A stretch of DNA of 64,000 nt from Tridacna crocea (Eukaryota > Mollusca > Bivalvia > Cardiida > Cardiidae), in contig OX031056.1 in assembly GCA_943736015.1 (NCBI GenBank), positions 63,887,277 to 63,951,276 on the forward strand, read 5' to 3'. Positions 23,896 through 34,800 of this stretch are shown piece after piece. The notes under the pieces were generated by a model. It was not told the DNA's origin, did no database searches, and was given only the letters and a program-made list of their open reading frames with translations. A program made the translations under genes and the position numbers. Position 1 is the first letter of the stretch. Each line of letters starts with the position of its first letter.

Positions 23896-24436
23896 CTGTT
23901 TTTCAAACGATATGTCCATATAACATGCAGGTGAGAGCATGCTTTACCATTAATCTACTTTAAACATCCCCTATAATATACTATATCTGTAAAACACATT
24001 ATCTCTTAATGACTTTTTTTTTTCACTTTTCTAAATCGAAAGCATTTGCAGACGACAAAATAAATGTGAATCAAAAATGATTTTTGATTTTGGGAGTGTA
24101 GAAATCATTGTTGGAAAACGAGAAAATGCTGGTTACTGTTTTTCAAACGATATGTACATATAACATGCAGGTGAGAGCATGCTTTACCATCAGTCTACTT
24201 TAACAATCCCCTAAAATATGTTATATCTAAAAAACACTGTTTAAGCTTGTCACATGCTCTTGCTAAAGGGGATTTATTGTATCTCTGCGACACAGTATCT
24301 CTTAATGACCAAAATTTCGACTACTCTAAATCGAAAGCAATTGCAGATGACAAAATAAATGTGAATCAAAACTTGCTTTTTGATTTTGAGAGTGTAGAAA
24401 ACATTGTGGGAAAAGGAGAAAATGCTGGTTACCAGC
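23896..24436 (+). repeat. Tandem duplication that captured half of a MITE
   Basis: The segment starting CTGTTTTTCAAACGATATGT at 23896 recurs at 24136, exactly 240 bp later, with AACATGCAGGTGAGAGCATG in both. Each copy runs on into the left half of a TTAA MITE (TAAATCGAAAGCATTTGCAG). The first MITE copy stops at GCTGGTTACT, at the start of the second copy. The second copy has about 55 extra bases near 24240-24293. Confidence 0.75.
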
Positions 24437-24517
24437 ATTTTCTCCTTTTCCCACAAAGTTTTCGAAAGGCTTCTATCTCAGGGTTGTTAAAAGTTCGGAC
24501 TGTGTGGTAAAGAGTAA
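24299..24517 (+). mobile_element. TTAA MITE
   Basis: CTCTTAATGACCAAAATTTC at the left (end altered), full central hairpin with 24-nt arms around GCTGGTTACCAGC (about 24408-24456), and GGACTGTGTGGTAAAGAGTA at the right. Confidence 0.75.
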
Positions 24518-24746
24518 AACCAAACAACTTATCCCACAATTGTTGATCCATAAGACCCAGTTTGCCTAACAATCAAGTAGTTCTGCAGATAGAATAGTAC
24601 TTTGTCATGTAGAAAATTTACAAACAGCGAAAGGTTTTAACCCATGTCATCCTGCATGGACTGTGTAGCCTTAAATGGGTTGATACTGTATGCAGATACA
24701 TTAAGCTCCCTCTTCAGAAAGCAATGTTCATTTGAGTAAGCACTTA

Positions 24747-24942
24747 ATTAACCCTTTACCCCATAAGGCATTTCTCTAATTGACCCTAAATAACAGTATG
24801 AGACCTTTTGAAAGCATAGAAAACATTATGACAAAAGGTGAAATTGCTCATCGAGAGCAATTTCCCCTTTTGCCACAATGTTTTCCAAACACACCTACAA
24901 GTAATGCATAGAAATTAGTATCTATGGAGTAAAGAGTTAAAA
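24747..24942. mobile_element. TTAA MITE, divergent subfamily
   Basis: TTAACCCTTTACCCCATAAG at the left and TATGGAGTAAAGAGTTAA at the right. The central hairpin is different: AGGTGAAATTGCTCATCGAG then AGCAATTTCCCCTTTTGCC. A subfamily with the same ends but a new stem-loop sequence. Confidence 0.7.
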
Positions 24943-25041
24943 GCCTGATAGATAAGAGGTGTATATTTTTTTTTTGTAAAATATATATAGATCAATCCTT
25001 GACTCTTCACCAAATGACAAAATTGTGTTTTGTCTGTTGTT

Positions 25042-25230
25042 AGGTAGAGGGTCAGCAGCTAAAAGGTCTTCAGTTTGATACCCGTGAGCAGATTTCAACT
25101 TTAGGATCTTTCAGCAGCCCATACATTGGGCACAAGTACTGGTGTAGATCACAGGAAGTAGTATCGAGAGAGAAAAGTATAAGATGCAAGAACTTGCTTC
25201 TCAATTGATGTAAAATGAATGACAAAATTT
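25042..25230 (+). repeat. tRNA-derived SINE, copy lacking its head
   Basis: GTAGAGGGTCAGCAGC then a B-box-like CAGTTTGATACCCG, ATTGGGCACAAGTACTGGTG, and CTTGCTTCTCAATTGATGTA at the 3' side. It aligns with the SINEs at 28596 and 46083. Confidence 0.65.
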
Positions 25231-25470
25231 TGGACTGGTCCAAATCTGTATGAATTGCAGATAACAAATGTAGTTCATACGCTGAAAATTGTGTATGAAA
25301 GAGTTTAAAAGGTGGATATTTAGAATTTTCATATCCCATCGAATTAAGAAACATACATATCACTGAAATTGATATGGAAAAAAAAAAAACGATACGAATT
25401 ATCAATAACTAAGAATCATAAAATTAAAAAAAAATATTTTTTGATGGTATTCCCTTAAAAGGTCACATAG

Positions 25471-25810
25471 AGTCTTAAGCTATTTTTATATTTCCTGCCA
25501 AAAACCAAAAAAGCATTGTGGGAATGTTAAGTGACTGGCATGTGACTAATGATGCTGAAATTACATAACATAACAAACAAGTAATTATTTTCCATAATGT
25601 CTTCTTCGGATGCTATGTTTGAAGTTTTATCTGTGTATTGAGTCTTAAGCTATTTTTAGATTTCCTGCCAAAAATCAAAAAAGCATTGTGGGAATGTTAT
25701 GTGATTGGCATGTGACTAATGATGCTGAAATTACATAACATAACAAACAAGTAATTATTCTCCATAATGTCATCTTCGGATGCTATGTTTGAAGTTTTGT
25801 TTGTGTATTT
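25471..25810 (+). repeat. Two tandem 170-bp units
   Basis: Units start at 25471 and 25641 (AGTCTTAAGCTATTTTTA) and are nearly identical through AAGCATTGTGGGAATGTTA and GCTATGTTTGAAGTTTT. A single related unit occurs at about 39395-39480. Confidence 0.8.
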
Positions 25811-25894
25811 CCGGCATGTAAATGAGCGTGTTAATCATGTAAAAATAGACTTTGTTTCTCGTCGGTGTCAACCTGAGTTGTAGTAAATCTCTAA

Positions 25895-27462
25895 TTATGC
25901 CCCCTTTGAAGAAGTGGGGGTATATTGCTTTGCACTTGTTGGTCGATCGGTATGTCCACAGGTCGGTTGGTAGACCACATTTTGTCCAGAGCATAACTCA
26001 AAAAGTATTTCAGGTATCATCTTTAAACTGGGTTGATAGATCTCATTAAGGGGAAGTGCAGTGCACAAGAATCATAACTGTGCCCAATATATTTATGGAG
26101 TTATTGCCCTTTGTTGATTTTCATACTTAATTTTTGTCCGGAGCATAACTCTAAAAGTATTTTAGGTATCATCTTGAAACTACATAGGTGGATAGATCTC
26201 ATTAAGGAGAAGTGCAGTGCCTAAGAATTTCAACTCTGCCTATCATATTTATGGAGTTATTTCCCTTTCTTGATTTTCATACTTAATTTTTGTCTGGAGC
26301 ATAACTCTAAAAGTATTTCAGGTATCATCTTGAAACCTCATAGGTGGATAGATCTCATTTAGGGGAAATGCAGTGCACAAGAACCTCTGCCCATCATATT
26401 TTTTGAGATATTGCCCTTTGTTGATTTTCATACTTAATTTTTGTCTGGAGCATAACTCAAAAAGTATTTTAGCTATCACCTTGAAACCTCATAGATGGAT
26501 TAATCTTATTAAGGAGAAGTGCAGTGCACAAGAACCATAACTCTGCCCATCATATTTTTGGAGTTTTTGCCCTTTGCTGAGTTTCATACTGAATTATTTT
26601 CCGGAGCATAACTCAAAAAGTAATTCGGGTATCATCTTGAAACTACATGTGGATAGATCTCATTAAGGAGAAGTGCAGTGCACAAGAATCATAACTCTGC
26701 TCATCATATTTATGGAGTAATTCCCTTTGTTGATTTTCATACTTAATTTTTGTCTGGAGCATAACTGTAAAACTATTTTAGGTATCATCTTGAAACCTCA
26801 TAGGTGGATAGATCTCATTAAGGAGAAGTGCAGTGCACAAGTACCGTATCTCTGCCCATCATATTTTAGGGGAAATGCAGTGCACAAGAACCATCACTCT
26901 GCCCATCATATTTTTGGAGTTATTGCCCTTTGTTGATTTTCATACTTAATTTTTGTCTGGAGCATAACCATAGGTGGATTAATCTTATTAAGGAGAAGTG
27001 CAGTGCACAGGAACCATAACTCTGCCCATCATATTGTTGGAGTTATTGCCCTTTGTTGATTTTCATACAGAGAAAGGGAGCACAACTCAAAAGGTTTTTC
27101 AGGTATCATCTTGAAACTTTATATGTGGATAGATCTTATTCAGGAGAAGTGCATTGCACAAGAACCATAACGCTGCTCATTATATTTTTGCAGTTATTGC
27201 CCTTTGTTGATTTTCATAATTAATTTTTTTCCGGAACATAACTCAAAAAGTATTTGAGGTAAAATCATGAAACTCTAAAAGTTGATAGTTCTCATAAATG
27301 GGAAGTACAGTGCCCAAGAATTGTTAATTTATCATTAATAATTTTTGAGTAATTACCCTTGTTCATTTTTACACTTTGAACTTAACAGTTTATAATCACA
27401 TGTTATATTTAGAATTGGATGCCATTAGGGGGGGCATACATGTTTTACAAACATCTCTTGTT
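25895..27462 (+). mobile_element. Helitron-like element, ATGCCCCC family
   Basis: 5' end TTATGCCCCCTTTGAAGAAG then TGGGGGTATAT; core monomers of about 155 bp (GGAGCATAACTCAAAAAGTA; GGTGGATAGATCTCATTAAG; AGAAGTGCAGTGCACAAGAA; TTATTGCCCTTTGTTGATTT), about nine copies. 3' end AGGGGGGGCATACATG, TTTTACAAACAT and CTCTTGTT. A further GCTCTTGTT follows at 27463-27471. Core monomers also occur in the differently ended elements at 41.3 and 61.3 kb. Confidence 0.8.
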
Positions 27463-27586
27463 GCTCTTGTTGTCATATGATTTTTGTCTGCTGGGGTTTT
27501 ATGAATGAAAATTATGAGGCTGTTTTTTTTTTTTTTTTTATTCTTGTAAAACTTTCATCCCAAAATCTGAAGGGCCACCTTTAAAC

Positions 27587-27680
27587 TGCTGGTTACCATT
27601 CTTTTCTTCTTTTTCCACAATGTTTTTGAAAACCCTTTTCGTCAGGGTTGTTAAAATTTGGGATTGTGTGTTAAAGTAAA
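27587..27680 (+). mobile_element. TTAA MITE, right half
   Basis: GCTGGTTACCATTCTTTTCT, then CCACAATGTTTTTGAAAACC, and GGGATTGTGTGTTAAAGTAA at the end. The left half is missing. Confidence 0.6.
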
Positions 27681-27799
27681 AAGTTGAAGAACTACCTAAA
27701 CAAAGATGGCTTTCTCAGTCTGGAAACTTAGTGAAGCATTTTCATTATCAAAGGTGCTCATTTGTCACATTGTTTCACAAAATAGCAGAGAGTGTAAAT

Positions 27800-27862
27800 A
27801 CGTGAACAAGATCAGATTGCATATTATGTGCAGTCTGATTGTGATCTACATTGTCCAGTCCA
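27800..27862. repeat. Palindromic GATCAGACTGCA-type repeat
   Basis: AAGATCAGATTGCATATTAT and GTGCAGTCTGATTGTGATCT form an inverted pair. Same family as near 4028, 18090, 18381, 37270 and 47551. From 27863 to 28595 I see only AT-rich intron. Confidence 0.55.
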
Positions 27863-28595
27863 CACAGGCCAACTGATCTTAATATATATTGACTGTAAAA
27901 CTAAAGTTGTACTTAGGACTGAAAGGGCTAGCCGTTCCAGTTGATATCCCCTTTAAGTTTTAAGCATCTAACATTCTCTATTAATACTAGTATTACTCTT
28001 TTTTTTAATTATATTGTTTGAACTCTAACCTTTCTGATGCATTGCTTGAATTAAGAATAAATGCCAAAGATGATAAATTAGGTGTTAAAATGCATAGATA
28101 AATTTTAATCATTCAGTTTAAAAGAATGGAAATTATTGTGAAGATAGCAATCTATTTTTATATGGTCAGTCCCAGTGTTAGAAGTTGGCAGAGAAATTAA
28201 TTTCAGAACTAGGTTAAAATCTGCAAGGTCACTCTATCTTTTGCCTAATCTTATAATTTATTCTGCCACTGGATTGATCACATAATAATAACAGATTTTA
28301 ATTTTCACAATATTTTCCATACTTTTAAATGGTATGATTCAAATTTAAATGCATCTTAACATCAGCACTGATTTTTGGCCACTCATGGACCTGTGATAAG
28401 TGTTAAAATTTTTTTATTTTGCTATGGGCTAGAGATGATGTTTTGGCATTTCTGTAGCTCTGTACTGAACAGTTTCTGAGTTTTAATGACCCTGATAAAA
28501 GAGCTTTTGATAACGATGTGACGATAGAAGAAAATGCTAATATGTATCGGACATTTTCTCTTTCTCTCCTACACATTTTCTGCCCTTTCCAAGCT

Positions 28596-28786
28596 ATATC
28601 TAGGTGGTGTCTGTGGTTGTGAGGTAGAGGGATGGCCTTGTTACAAAAAGCTCAGAGTTGGAAATCCAGGGGCGGTTGTCAGCTTTGGGTTTTTCATTGG
28701 TACACACATTGGGCTGGAGTACTGGTGTAGTTCCCTGGGAAGCAGAACAGAAAAGGATTAGTATAAACTGTGAGAACTAATAGTTC
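28596..28786 (+). repeat. tRNA-derived SINE
   Basis: Starts GGTGGTGTCTGTGGTTGTGA (A-box side), carries a weak B-box region (GAGTTGGAAATCCAG), then CATTGGTACACACATTGGGC, TGGAGTACTGGTGTAG and TTAGTATAAACTGTGAGAAC. It aligns along its length with 46083-46278. A TTAA MITE begins at its 3' end. Confidence 0.7.
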
Positions 28787-29014
28787 TTAACTCTTTACCA
28801 TACAATCCCGACTTTTAAGGACCCTGAGAAAGGAGCCTTTTGAAAAAATTGTGGGAAAAGAAGAAAATGCTTGTAACCAGCATTTTCTTCTTTAATCACA
28901 ATGTTTTCTACCCTTCCCATACCAAATTTCATTTTTAAGTCACATTTATTCAGTCATCTGCAAGTGCTTTCAATTTGGACAAGTCTACAATTTTTTCATT
29001 TGGTAAAGAGTTAA
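28787..29014 (-). mobile_element. TTAA MITE, reverse orientation
   Basis: TTAA at both ends (28787-28790; 29011-29014). Ends TTAACTCTTTACCATACAAT and TTTGGTAAAGAGTTAA; central hairpin with GCTTGTAACCAGC. It ends 20 bp before the 5' LTR. Confidence 0.85.
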
Positions 29015-29034
29015 TCAATGTAAAATGAATATGT

Positions 29035-29588
29035 TGTTATGTACATGCCCAGTTATTATTAGCTTTGTTCATGTGTGTATCTATTTTTGAATGGTTTTCC
29101 CCTGTTGCTATTTTTAGAACTGGATTCTCTCTTGTGGAATATTGTTCTGGAAGTTTCCGGGCCTTTTAACAATCTGATTACAAGAAATTATGCAACTGAT
29201 TTCAACATGAATTTTCTGGAAGTTTCTCTGTTATTATAAAAGGAAAAGCTCTTTACATCTCAATGTTCACTAGTTAATACATGATTGCCAGACTACAGTG
29301 GGGATTATTTTGTGTCATAATTAGTGCTTGGATTACATTCAGTTTGGATTCGGATCAGACTAGACTAAAGTGAGGATTATTTCATGTGCTTGGATTACAT
29401 TCAGTTTGGATCAGGATCAGATTGGAATTAAGACTGGAATAGTTTGTCTTCTAAATTTAACGTCTAAGGTATTGTTTTGTACTATTGTAATATTGTCACT
29501 GTTTATTTGATATTTTTGTTAATAAATTCTGTTAATTGTTATCGTTTGTTGCTGGCTTCTACTTTCTAGTTACGCCTGACTCGTAACT
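29035..29588 (+). repeat. 5' LTR
   Basis: 554 bp, starting TGTTATGTACATGCCC. It differs from the 3' LTR by about four substitutions by eye (such as CTCTC/CTCAC near 29141 and TTTCAAC/TTTTAAC near 29200). It ends CTCGTAACT where the 3' copy has CTCGTAACA. AATAAATTC near 29521 may serve as a poly(A) signal. Confidence 0.92.
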
Positions 29589-29593
29589 GAAAT

Positions 29594-29611
29594 TGGGGGC
29601 TCGTCCGGGAT
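29594..29611 (+). promoter_or_regulatory. Primer-binding site, tRNA-Pro type
   Basis: TGGGGGCTCGTCCGGGAT lies 5 bases after the LTR. This 18-mer is the well-known sequence complementary to the 3' end of tRNA-Pro used as primer by several retroelements. Confidence 0.88.
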
Positions 29612-29785
29612 TGAAAAATAAGACATAGACGTTTGCTTTTCACAATTTGAATAAAATCTTATACATCCTGTTAGTCAAATTTTCTTACAGACAGCCTAGT
29701 TTTCACTTATTGAAAATTTTCCCCACATTTTTACTAATCAGTAATTATAATACAATTTTGTACTTGAATCCAGCAACAAACAAAC

Positions 29786-30580
29786 ATGTCTTTTGACTTA
29801 GATAAATTTACGGCTGAACCGTCTGTGGAGCTATTGAATTTAGGTAAAAAGACTGATTTGCTTAATCTTGCTAAACACTATGAATTGTCTGAAATAAAAT
29901 CTTCAATGCGTAAACATGAAATTAAGAACATTTTGGTACAATATTTTGTTGATGAGGAGATTTTCAATGAAAATGCTCTTTCCCTGATAGTTGACGTTCA
30001 GTCAGTTTCAAGTTCGAAAGAACTTGAATTAAAACTTCAGATCAGACAGTTAGAAATGGAAAGAGAAAGAGAGAGAGAAGAAAGAGAAATGGAAAGAGAA
30101 AGGGAGAGAGCTGAAAGAGAAAGGGAAAGACAGAGAGAAGAAAGAGAAGAGAGAGAGAAGGAGAGAGAATTTCAATTAAGAATGAGGGAAATAGAAATGC
30201 AAGAAAGAGCAAATCAGCCGAAGCAAAAGATTGAATACAATTTCGATGTTACAAAACATATTAGGCTTGTTCCTCCATTTCAAGAAAAAGAAGTTGATAA
30301 ATACTTCCTACACTTTGAAAAAGTTGCAGAAAACTTAAATTGGCCAAGAGAGCACTGGACTTTGCTTCTGCAAAGTGTTTTGATAGGCAAAGCTCGTGAA
30401 ATTTATACACAACTAGGTGTTGAACAATGTCATCATTATGAGACTGTTAAAGAACTTATTCTCAAATGTTATGAGCTGGTCCCAGAAGCGTATAGACAAA
30501 AATTTAGAAATTGTAACCAGACTCATGTTGAATTTGCTAGAAACAAAGAGCAGTTATTTGATAGATGATGCTGTTCTAAG
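29786..30580 (+). pseudogene. gag, N-terminal part (interrupted)
   Basis: 260 residues from ATG 29786 to a TGA at 30566-30568. Residues 1-60 are a charged helical region (LLNLAKHYELSE); about 85-150 is a very Arg/Glu-rich coiled coil (RERERE runs); about 155-260 resembles the retrotransposon Gag capsid region (HIRLVPPFQEKEVDKYFLHF; LILKCYELVPEAYRQKF). The TGA stands where related Gags have Trp (FDRW-type block), so it looks like a point mutation. A TIR element follows 17 bases later. The rest of Gag, with the zinc knuckle, is at the start of the pol frame. Confidence 0.85.
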
Positions 30581-30585
30581 AAAAT

Positions 30586-31833
30586 CTAGGTTGGCGTTAC
30601 CGATCGCCAAAATCGCCATTGGCGATTAAATCTTATTGCTGGCGACTAAAAACAAGGAAAGTGCTGATATTGGCGATTGTAAAAAAATGTGATCAGAGAA
30701 AATGGCCGACTATCAAATTGTTATCAGGTTTGTATATTGAACACTTTCCAAACTGTGAAATCGGCCTACGCTAATTTGATTATCATATATACCGGCTATC
30801 CTAAGCTCTTAAACCCTTGTATCTCCCTTAACTATCCGATAGACCAAGACCGGATAAGAGTTGCGCTCTGCCAGTTACCAAGTGCACTTGTTCTATAAAT
30901 AGAATACATTCATGAACAATCGCAATTTTTTGGACAGTGTGGTGCTGAATGAATTATGTACATGAAAGTGAAGTTTTACTTTTGTTTATCGAGTAAATTT
31001 GACAGCATCAATGGCGATTTTTCTCAAATACTTAACCTTTTAAGGTTTGTGTGGCCTTATAAGATTCTTTTCTAATGAAGTTCCTTCTGTAATAATGAAT
31101 GATGGGTCTATATTTCGCCAAATGAGTTATAGATGTAACCTGTTATCTGATACTTTTCGGAGATCGGCATTTTCAAGAAAGGCAAAGTGTGAAAGGGTGT
31201 TTCTTAGATCATTTGCAAGACAATACAGATATTTTGCATTGCATTTAATCAAAATCATAAATAAATCATAAGTATAAATATCTCTAGCAATGCATGAATT
31301 AATGACTGGTATGCAGAAATTGAAAGAGCTGTTGAGCTGCCTTTTCAAAGGTAGAAAACATTGTTGGAAAAAGAAAAAAATGCTGGTTTCCACCATTTTA
31401 CCTTTTTCCTAGAATAAATAATAGCCTTCTTCCTCAGGATTGTTCAAACTGAGGATATACGATCCCTGGTGTGGTGAAAGGTTAAGCCTGATTAAAATAT
31501 GCATTATATTTTCTTTTATGGAACTTTTTGATCATTCACAGCAGGCTGAGCCTATAAGCACAGGAATTTGTAGCTGACTTTCAATACTTGGCTCTCTCAT
31601 GTATGTAATGAGACCATCAAAAATATCTTAAAAGAACAACGACTTAAATATTATATCAGTGATGCAAAGCTGTAGATCTAGATTTATATTTACCATACAG
31701 GACTCATTGCCATGAAATACTCAGAAATTGACACCAAGTAAAACTTTAAAAGTGATAAGGCTCAGAGACTGATCCCGGCTTTTGACGGACAAAACTTTTG
31801 GCTACTAAAAAGTTTTGGCTGGCGCCAACCTAG
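30586..31833. mobile_element. TIR element inserted in gag, superfamily unknown
   Basis: Ends CTAGGTTGGCG and CGCCAACCTAG are an 11-bp perfect inverted pair, flanked by AAAAT on both sides (30581-30585; 31834-31838). Removing 1248 bp plus one AAAAT makes gag and pol one frame, apart from the TGA. The subterminal DNA repeats TGGCGATT/AATCGCCA several times (30600-30680). No transposase. A TTAA MITE fragment lies inside. Confidence 0.85.
31345..31486 (+). mobile_element. TTAA MITE fragment inside the gag TIR element
   Basis: GGTAGAAAACATTGTTGGAA, a decayed central hairpin (TGCTGGTTTCCACCATTTTA), then CCTCAGGATTGTTCAAACTG and GTGTGGTGAAAGGTTAA. The left third is missing. Confidence 0.65.
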
Positions 31834-31838
31834 AAAAT

Positions 31839-34800
31839 ACACCAAAATTATGATAAACTAAGACAACTTATGTTAGTTGAAGAATTCAAACGTTGTATTC
31901 AATCTGATGTTAATACATTCTTAGACGAAAAACAAGTTGAAACTTTAGAGGAAGCAGCTCGTCTGGCTGATAATTACTACCTTACACATAAAGTTTCTTT
32001 TATTGCTAAACCAAAACCTACTTCCTCACATCCCCAAAATAAATTTACGGATGGTAATTCATCTGGCATGCCCAGTCAATCCAATACACCCAAACCCAAT
32101 TCTACTAGTGAAACCAAAAGTCAATATCCCTTATCTCGACCCACTTGTAACTATTGTAAGAAACCTGGTCACCTTGTTTCTGAATGTTTGAAATTAGAAA
32201 GGAAGTTAGAAAGTGATGAAGCCAAACCAACAGGGCTCACCACTCTTAGGCCAAGGCCACAGTCTTCTATTAAAACCAATACAATTGACATAGTCACAAA
32301 ACCCAAATCTGATTCTACTATGGAGATTTTTGAACCATTTATGTTGAATGGTTTTGTATCACTTTCAGGTGATAATTGCCCACCTACTCCTATTAAAATT
32401 CTAAGAGACACAGGAGCTTCTCAATCTCTTATTTTAGCAGATATACTGCCTTTTTCTGAGAAGACTTCTTCCGGTACTAGTGTCCTTATTCAGGGTGTAG
32501 AGTGTGGAACTGTTAATATCCCTCTCCATTACGTTAATTTGTCATCAGATTTGGTTACTGGGCTTGTGGTTATTGGTATTAAACCTTCCTTACCATTTAA
32601 AGGTGTCCATTTACTGCTAGGCAATGACTTAGCTGGAGATAAGGGTGTGGTAAATCCACTTTTAACTGACACACCAAATATAGGTCAAACAGATGACCCT
32701 ATCGAGCAGGAAATTCCTGACTTGTATCCTTCTTGTGCAGTTACCCGAGCTATGGCTAAAAAGGCCATTTTGAAAAACTCAAACTCTGACATTGACTTGA
32801 CGGATACTTTTATCGGTCAATATTTTAATAATGAGATTAAAAAGTCTCTTGATCCCAGTTTGTCTGATACTCAGACAGACTCGTCAATGTCTTGTCATTC
32901 ACCACCACGGTCTATTGACCAAGGTCATGACACGCTGTCAAAGTCACAGCTTATCAAGGAACAGCAAGCTGATCCTGAGATTTCAAAATTAATTTTTAGG
33001 GCTTTACCTGAAGATGAAATTTCACAGGTCCCAATGTGTTACTATATAAAGGATGGGATTCTTATGAGAAAATGGCGACCATTTGATGTCCCAGCTGATG
33101 ATGAATGGGCTGTTAACCACCAAATTGTGGTTCCAAAGTCATATCGTCATCAAATACTTAGTATAGGCCATGAAAGTCCTATGTCAGGTCACCTAGGTAT
33201 AAACAAGACCTATCACAAAATTATTACTCATTTTTATTGGCCTGGTCTCAAATCAGATGTCTCTAAATATTGTAAAACTTGCCATACATGTCAAATGGTA
33301 GGTAAACCCAACCAAACCATTCCCAAAGCTCAATTACAACCTATTCCTGCTTTTGATGAACCTTTCAGTAGGATACTTATAGATTGTGTTGGTCCTTTAC
33401 CTCGAACCAAGTCAGGAAATGAGTATCTCTTAACAAGTATGTGTACTTCTACACGTTTTCCTGAAGCTATTCCTTTAAGGAACATAAAAACAAAGTCAAT
33501 AGTCAAAGCTCTTATAAAATTTTTCACATTTGTTGGTCTTCCAAAATCAGTTCAGTCTGATCAAGGGTCAAATTTTATGTCTGGTATATTCCAACAGGTT
33601 ATGCATGAATTAGGGATCAAGCAATACAGGTCATCCGCCTATCACCCTGAAAGTCAAGGTGCTTTAGAAAGATTTCACCAGACATTAAAAAATATGATAA
33701 GATCATATTGCTTTGACACTGAAAAAGATTTGGATGAGGGCATCCATTTGTTACTATTTGCAGTCAGAGAATCTATACAAGAGTCTCTTGGTTTCAGTCC
33801 TTTTGAACTAGTTTTTGGCCATTCTGTTCGTGGACCTTTAAAACTTTTGAAAGAGAAATTTCTCTCAAATGATAAAACACCTTTGAATTTACTACAGTAT
33901 GTTTCTGACTTCAGAAATAGACTGTCTAGGGCATGTGAGGTTGCTAGGTCTAATCTTAAAACATCTCAGGGCAAAATGAAAGCAAGATATGACAACCATG
34001 TTATTGATAGAAAATTTAAACCAGGTGACAAAGTCCTTGCTCTTTTGCCAATACCTGGAAGACCTCTACAGGCAAGATATTTTGGACCCTACACTATTGA
34101 CAAGAAAACAAGTGATTTGAACTATATAATTAATACTCCAGGAAGGCGTAAAAACAAACAAATGTGTCATATAAATATGTTAAAGGAATACTTTGACAGA
34201 GATAGCTCTATTTCAAAACCAATTACAGTTGTAAACACTGTCCCACAAGAATCAAATGTATCTGATCTTGAAGTAAATTCTGACTTTAATGATAAATCTG
34301 ATCCTGGTCCATCTAAACTTGAGAATTCGGATATTTTGAGAAACCTTAACAACAAACTTTCTCACTTGGAACCATCACAACAGGAAGAGCTGAAACAGTT
34401 GATACATGAATATGAACATTTATTTCCTGATATCCCCACAAGAACAGATAAAATCTATCATGATGTCATTGTGGAAGATTCTAAACCAATAAAGCAACAT
34501 CCATATAGGATGAATCCTTTGAAACAGAAATACCACCAGGATGAAGTAAAATACTTACTGGAAAATGACTTTATTGAACCTAGCCAGAGTAATTACAGTT
34601 CACCATGTATATTAGTACCTAAATCAAATGGAACTTATAGAATGTGTACTGACTATCGTAAGGTGAACTCTGTGACAAAAACAGACTCTTTTCCAATACC
34701 AAGAATTGATGACTGTATTGACAAAGTTGGAAATTCTAAATATGTCACCAAATTTGACCTGCTAAAAGGATTCTGGCAAGTTCCACTGACTGATAGAGCA

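Larger units (their letters stand above)
25307..27586. mobile_element. TTAAAGGTGG TIR element, split by a Helitron-like insertion
   Basis: The left end TTTAAAAGGTGGATATTTAG and right end GGGCCACCTTTAAA match the copy at 15373-15680. The native parts are about 25307-25894 and 27471-27586; a Helitron-like element (25895-27462) separates AAATCTCTAATT from GTCATATGATTTTTGTC. The third copy near 39560 shows this site unfilled. Confidence 0.65.

Noticed and set aside
23791-23930. Exon-like segment with an AG acceptor and AACATGCAG|GTGAGA donor, open in two frames (VYTNVILLQPIYLWPQ in one).
   Set aside because: In the phase left by exon 5 it hits a TGA, and exon 5 joins exon 6 perfectly without it. 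The donor part is also duplicated at 24140, so it looks like repeat DNA.
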